From Pseudomonadales bacterium (GTDB lineage: Bacteria > Pseudomonadota > Gammaproteobacteria > Pseudomonadales > Halieaceae), in contig JACKNN010000005.1 of NCBI GenBank assembly GCA_024234855.1, positions 302,059-366,058 on the forward strand: a stretch of DNA of 64,000 nucleotides. The letters run 5' to 3'. A model generated the notes under the pieces. The model did not search any database. It had not been told where the DNA came from and saw only the letters and a list, made by a program, of their open reading frames with translations. Position 1 is the first letter of the stretch, and each line of letters starts with the position of its first letter. This document shows, piece after piece, positions 60,134 through 64,000 of this stretch. Both the position numbers and the translations under genes were made by a program.

Positions 60134-60991
60134 ATGAACACGGTATATCTCAATGGCGGCTACCTGCCGATGGAAGAAGCCAGGATATCGCCCATGGACC
60201 GGGGCTTCCTGTTTGGCGATGGCATCTACGAGGTCATCCCATCCTATGACGGCAAACTGGTGGGGTTCACCCCCCACATGACGCGCATGCAGGAAGGCCT
60301 GGACGCCATCGAAATCCGCCTGCGGGTGGACCACGATGAGTGGCGGGAAATCGCCCACCAGCTTATCGCCCGCAACGGCGGCGGCAATCTCGGGATATAC
60401 CTGCACGTGAGCCGGGGCACCGATAACCGGCGCAATCACGCCTATCCCGACGACATAACACCCACTACCTATGCCTTCGCCTTTGACATTCCGCCCGCGC
60501 CGCGGCCGGACAAGGCCGCCGCCAGCTGCTATACCGTGGCCACCACCGAGGACATGCGCTGGAAGCGCTGCAATATCAAGTCCACCGCGCTGCTGGGCAA
60601 TGTCATGCACTATCAGCACGGCCACGCGCTGGGCCACAAGGAAACCATTCTCTACAACCAGGACGGCGAAATCACCGAGGCGGCCGCCTGCAACGTGTTC
60701 GTGGTCAAACACGGCATTGTCGCCACGCCCCTGCTGGATCACCAGAAACTGCCGGGCATCACCCGCCTCATGCTGCTGGAGATCCTGCGCCGGGACGGCA
60801 ATATTCCCGTGGAGGAGCGCGTGGTGACCCTGCGCGAACTGGAACAGGCCGACGAGGTCTGGCTGACCAGTTCCAGCAAGGAGATAGCGCCGGTGACGGC
60901 GATTGATGGCCGCCCGGTCGGCGACGGCACGGTGGGGGATGTCTGGCTGGCGGCGCAAACCCTGTACAGCGCGCATAAATTCGATTTCTGA
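60134..60991 (+). CDS. D-amino acid aminotransferase (fold IV)
   Basis: A 285-residue PLP enzyme of the D-alanine/branched-chain aminotransferase family. The start TVYLNGGYLPMEEARISPMDRGFLFGDG is diagnostic; the catalytic Lys is K149 in RCNIKSTALLGNV, and GEITEAAACNVFVV carries the PLP-pyridine Glu. Its close match to D-amino acid transaminases (WKRCNIKS, as in D-AAT) suggests D-Ala + 2-oxoglutarate <-> pyruvate + D-Glu. ATG 60134 has AAGGA upstream. It is 50 bases after the DUF4392 gene and overlaps alr by 1 base (TGATG). Together they would make and consume D-Glu. Confidence 0.9.
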   Translation: MNTVYLNGGYLPMEEARISPMDRGFLFGDGIYEVIPSYDGKLVGFTPHMTRMQEGLDAIEIRLRVDHDEWREIAHQLIARNGGGNLGIYLHVSRGTDNRRNHAYPDDITPTTYAFAFDIPPAPRPDKAAASCYTVATTEDMRWKRCNIKSTALLGNVMHYQHGHALGHKETILYNQDGEITEAAACNVFVVKHGIVATPLLDHQKLPGITRLMLLEILRRDGNIPVEERVVTLRELEQADEVWLTSSSKEIAPVTAIDGRPVGDGTVGDVWLAAQTLYSAHKFDF

Positions 60992-62076
60992 TGGCACGTC
61001 CCAACCAGGCCAGGCTCAATCTCGCCGCCCTGCGCCACAACCTGGCGCTGGTCCGCCGCCTGGCGCCCCGCGCCAGGGCGATGGCGGTGGTCAAGGCCGA
61101 CGCTTACGGCCACGGCGCGGCCACCGTGGCCCGCGTGCTGGCACCGCTGGCGGATGCACTGGCGGTGGCCTGCCTGGAGGAGGCCCAGGCCCTGCGCGAC
61201 GCCGGTATCAGCGTGCCCATCCTGCTGTTGGAAGGGGTGTTTGAGCCCGCCGAACTGCAGGCCGCGGCGCAGCAGAATCTGTGGGTCACCATCGCCAGCG
61301 AACAGCAGTTGCGGTGGCTGGAACAAAGCCGGCCCGCGCGGCCGCTGCGCTGCTGGCTGAAAGTGGACACGGGCATGCATCGGCTCGGTGTGGAACCGGG
61401 CCAGGCGCCCGCGTTCTACCAGCGCCTGAAGGCCTGCCCGAATGCCGCGGACGATACCGTATTGTCCACCCACTTTGCCTCCGCCGATGACCTGTCCAGC
61501 GCCCGGACCGCCCGGCAGCTGGCGCTGTTCGAGTCCGCCTGCCAGGGGCTTCCCGGCGAGCGCAGCAGCGCCAATTCTGCCGCCGTGCTGGCCTGGCCCG
61601 CGAGCCACTGCGACTGGGTGCGTCCCGGCTACATGCTGTACGGCAACTCGCCGCTGGCGCTCGATCACCCGAACGCGCAGCCGCTGCAACCGGTGATGAC
61701 CCTGGTCTCGGCGGTGATATCCCTGCGCGACGTGGCGGCGGGCGAGAGCGTGGGCTACGGCGCTATCTGGACCGCCGCGCGGCCCTCGCGCATAGCCACT
61801 GTCTGCATCGGCTATGGCGACGGCTATCCGCGCATGGCGCCCGCCGGCACGCCCGTGCTGGTGAACGGACAGCGCGCCGTCCTGGCCGGTCGCGTTTCCA
61901 TGGATATGATCACCGTGGACGTGACCGACCTTCCCGGTGTCGGCATTGGCGATGAAGTCGTACTGTGGGGCGACGGCCTGCCCGTCGGCGAGGTGGCGCG
62001 GCACGTGGGCACCATAGGCTATGAGCTGAGCACCCGCATGCCGGCGCGCACCCCCCGTGTTGTAGTTGTCGCCTGA
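60991..62076 (+). CDS. alr: Alanine racemase
   Basis: A 361-residue PLP-dependent racemase interconverting L- and D-alanine. The PLP Lys35 is in VVKADAYGHG, and the second catalytic Tyr is in SVGYGAIW with VCIGYGDGYPR and SMDMITVDVTD further on. It starts at ATG 60991, overlapping the aminotransferase stop by one base. Placed here rather than beside replication genes, it may be a catabolic (DadX-like) racemase supplying D-Ala to the aminotransferase, though that is inference. Confidence 0.95.
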   Translation: MARPNQARLNLAALRHNLALVRRLAPRARAMAVVKADAYGHGAATVARVLAPLADALAVACLEEAQALRDAGISVPILLLEGVFEPAELQAAAQQNLWVTIASEQQLRWLEQSRPARPLRCWLKVDTGMHRLGVEPGQAPAFYQRLKACPNAADDTVLSTHFASADDLSSARTARQLALFESACQGLPGERSSANSAAVLAWPASHCDWVRPGYMLYGNSPLALDHPNAQPLQPVMTLVSAVISLRDVAAGESVGYGAIWTAARPSRIATVCIGYGDGYPRMAPAGTPVLVNGQRAVLAGRVSMDMITVDVTDLPGVGIGDEVVLWGDGLPVGEVARHVGTIGYELSTRMPARTPRVVVVA

Positions 62077-62122
62077 TCACCATGCGCCCCACCCCGCTGT
62101 GCGTTCGGCCACTGGCCCCGCG

Positions 62123-63490
62123 GTGAAGCTGCTATCGCTGACCACCCTGCGGGAATTGCTGGCCCTGTCGGCCCCCATGGTGGTCTCGCAGGGCAGCTTC
62201 GCGGTGATGATTTTCACCGACCGCTGGTTCATGTCCCGCCTGGATGCCACCCATATCGCCGCCAGCATGGGTGGCGGGGTGGCCTCCGCCTTTTGCCTGT
62301 CGCTGTTCATGGGGGTCATCACCTACGCCAGTGCCCTGGTCGCCCAGTACTATGGCGCGGGCAGCACGGCCAAGTGCCCGCGGGTGGTCAGCCAGGGGCT
62401 GTTGATGGCGACGGCCTGCATTCCCCTGCTGCTGTTACTGGGATATTTCGGCGGCAAGGCGTTCGCCTACCTGGGTCACGACCCGGCCCAGGTACCGCTG
62501 GAGCGCATCTATTTCCAGGTGCTGATGACCGCCAGCTTTTTCAACCTGGTAAAAGCGTGCCTGGCCTCCTACTTCGTCGGCATCGGCCGCACCCGGGTGG
62601 TCATGATTGCCGATGTGCTCGCGGTCACGCTCAACATTCCGATTTCCTGGATGCTGATTTTTGGCAAGTTCGGCCTGCCCGAGCTGGGGATCGCCGGGGC
62701 CGCGCTGGGAACGGTGATCGCCACCGCCTTTGGTGTGGGCCTGTTCTTCGCGTTCTACCTGTCCCGCGGCCACCGGCGGCAGTTCCAGGTCGCGCAGTCC
62801 TTCCGCTTCGACGCCGGCATCATGCGCCGCTACCTGCGGCTCGGGCTGCCTTCCGGGCTCGAAAGTTTTATGAACATGGCCACCTTCAACCTGTTCCTGC
62901 TGCTGTTCAGCTCCTACGGGGTGGTACAGGGCGCCGCCATGGCCATCGTGTTCAACTGGGACATGCTGTCGTTCATCCCGATGATCGGCCTGAACATCTC
63001 CGTCATGAGCCTGATCGGCCGGTTCGTGGGGATGGCCGACATGGCCCGTGCCAACCAGGTGATCAGCTCGGGTTTCATCCTGGCGCTGGGCTACGCCGGG
63101 ACCCTCGCCGTGGTGTTCCTGGTGTTCCGTATGCCGCTGGTCGATGTGTTCCAGACCCCCGGGTCGGCGTTCGACAGTATTCGCCAGCTCGCCGGCAGCA
63201 TGATGATAGGCCTGTGTACCTATATGCTGGCGGACGCCACCATCATGGTCGCCGGGGGCACACTGCGGGGCGCGGGCGACACCCGCTGGGTCATGATCAC
63301 GTCAACCTCGCTGCACTGGCTGATGCTGGTCGCCCAGTACTACGTCATCGTGGTGTATCGCCTCGATCCGCTGATATCCTGGTGGGTGTTTGTCACGATG
63401 CTGCTGTGCATCGCGCTGGCCTACCTCTGGCGCCTGCTGGGCGGACGCTGGCGCCAGCCCGAGCGGCTGGCCGGCGTTATGCGGGAGTGA
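62123..63490 (+). CDS. MATE-family efflux transporter
   Basis: A 455-residue membrane protein of the multidrug and toxin extrusion (MATE) family, with about twelve helices. It begins LLSLTTLRELLALSAPMVVSQG, as family members do, and has QYYGAGSTAKCPRVVSQG, LGLPSGLESFMNMATFNLFL and GTLRGAGDTRWVM as conserved parts. The start is uncertain: GTG 62123 fits the family start, while TTG 62066 lies inside the end of alr. It may be part of the same operon (46-base gap). The substrate is unknown. It overlaps the convergent SDR gene by 14 bases at the 3' end. Confidence 0.88.
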   Translation: MKLLSLTTLRELLALSAPMVVSQGSFAVMIFTDRWFMSRLDATHIAASMGGGVASAFCLSLFMGVITYASALVAQYYGAGSTAKCPRVVSQGLLMATACIPLLLLLGYFGGKAFAYLGHDPAQVPLERIYFQVLMTASFFNLVKACLASYFVGIGRTRVVMIADVLAVTLNIPISWMLIFGKFGLPELGIAGAALGTVIATAFGVGLFFAFYLSRGHRRQFQVAQSFRFDAGIMRRYLRLGLPSGLESFMNMATFNLFLLLFSSYGVVQGAAMAIVFNWDMLSFIPMIGLNISVMSLIGRFVGMADMARANQVISSGFILALGYAGTLAVVFLVFRMPLVDVFQTPGSAFDSIRQLAGSMMIGLCTYMLADATIMVAGGTLRGAGDTRWVMITSTSLHWLMLVAQYYVIVVYRLDPLISWWVFVTMLLCIALAYLWRLLGGRWRQPERLAGVMRE

Positions 63491-64000
63491 CGGCCGGCGC
63501 CGGCAGGTAGGGCCGGGTGAGTTCCTCCGAGAGCTGCCACAACCGGCTGGCCATGGCGTCGTCCTGCATCTGCGGGGTATCGCCGGGGGCGGGATTGCAG
63601 TCGACAAAATAAAAGCCGTTCACTCCCGCCAGGCCCGGGCTGGTCGCCACATAGGTCTGGGTGGCCGCGCCCTCCTCGATACTCTTCATGAATGCCCAGC
63701 CAAACAGTTTGCCGCCCCACTGCATATACCAGGGCATGTGCCGGCCCAGGTTGGTATTGATAACACCGGGATGCACACTGTTGGCGGTGGTGCTGGTGCC
63801 CGACAGGCGTCGCGCCAGTTCCCGGGCACACAGCGCGTTGGCCAGCTTGGAGTGGCCGTAGGCGGTCCAGGCATCGTAGTCGCTGTTGGCGAACGCCAGG
63901 TCGTCAAACCGGATACCGTCGCTGGGCGCGCGCCGGTGGGCCGCGCTGCTGAGGATGACAAAGCGACCCTGGGGCGCGGCGGTCACCGCCGCCATCAACT
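63477..64000 (-). CDS. Short-chain dehydrogenase (retinol dehydrogenase-like), 5' end outside window
   Basis: The C-terminal about 174 residues of an SDR that continues beyond position 64000; its cofactor-binding N-terminus is not in the window. Visible are the catalytic Ser in VILSSAAHRR, Tyr/Lys in YGHSKLAN, and the VHPGVINTNLGRH loop, which resemble retinol dehydrogenase/WW-domain oxidoreductase-like SDRs. It overlaps the end of the MATE gene by 14 bases in convergent orientation. Function unknown. Confidence 0.8.
   Translation of the reverse strand, partial: LMAAVTAAPQGRFVILSSAAHRRAPSDGIRFDDLAFANSDYDAWTAYGHSKLANALCARELARRLSGTSTTANSVHPGVINTNLGRHMPWYMQWGGKLFGWAFMKSIEEGAATQTYVATSPGLAGVNGFYFVDCNPAPGDTPQMQDDAMASRLWQLSEELTRPYLPAPAVTPA

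Overview
ORGANISM. The window looks like the chromosome of a Gram-negative gammaproteobacterium, probably a marine or aquifer relative of the Halieaceae/Cellvibrionales (moderate confidence, from gene content only). The evidence is the pepA-holC-valS order, rapA, an OmpW porin, an RND efflux pair, OruR-type AraC regulators, a wax ester synthase and many CoA-thioester enzymes. Base composition is high-GC (about 60-65% on lines I counted) except for roughly 8.8-18.2 kb, where lines count at about 43-60%.

LAYOUT. 0-8.7 kb: OmpW, a TauE-type exporter overlapping a lysozyme-inhibitor-like lipoprotein, an HsaA-like flavin monooxygenase with an HsaD-like C-C hydrolase, a short-chain dehydrogenase (SDR), a secreted trypsin-like protease, trhO, a BolA-family protein and an AraC regulator. 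8.8-18.2 kb (lower GC): a MORN-repeat protein, a cytochrome b561-like protein divergent from fdxA, a quinol-NO-reductase-like gene with the residue changes of a nitric oxide dismutase (Nod), a periplasmic protein, and a five-gene minus-strand cluster (two paralogous glycosyltransferase-like proteins around a 2OG-Fe(II) oxygenase, a fatty acid hydroxylase and a small unknown protein). 18.3-34.2 kb: mostly housekeeping (LuxR-type regulator, RDD protein, pepA, holC, valS, two cold-shock-domain proteins, a methyltransferase, a TPR/TonB-C protein, wax ester synthase, TatD nuclease, rapA). 34.2-40.2 kb: a six-gene minus-strand CoA-thioester operon. 40.3-55.9 kb: diguanylate cyclase, AraC regulator, DUF748 giant, SprT protease, APH-like kinase, patatin phospholipase, RND pump, acyl-CoA synthetase, TesB. 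56.1-63.5 kb: a plus-strand D-amino acid/5-oxoproline operon and a MATE transporter. The window ends inside an SDR gene.

HOW IT WORKS TOGETHER. The most notable item is the Nod-like protein at 11,083-13,461. It keeps the qNOR scaffold but has Asn in place of the second FeB histidine, and Gln and Gly in place of the quinol-site Glu and Asp. In Methylomirabilis oxyfera and gammaproteobacterium HdN1, proteins with such changes are proposed to turn 2 NO into N2 + O2. A 9/10 FNR/DNR-type box lies in the b561/fdxA divergent promoter next to it. Several O2-using enzymes are encoded nearby, which would fit an organism that makes its own oxygen from NO, but that link is inference.

The second notable item is the operon at 56,081-62,076. 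It carries the two halves of the animal D-glutamate cyclase (DUF1445 and DUF4392) as separate genes around pxpA-pxpB-pxpC, followed by a D-amino acid aminotransferase and alanine racemase. Together these suggest a complete D-Ala -> D-Glu -> 5-oxoproline -> Glu route. No RNA genes, insertion sequences, CRISPR arrays or origins were seen.
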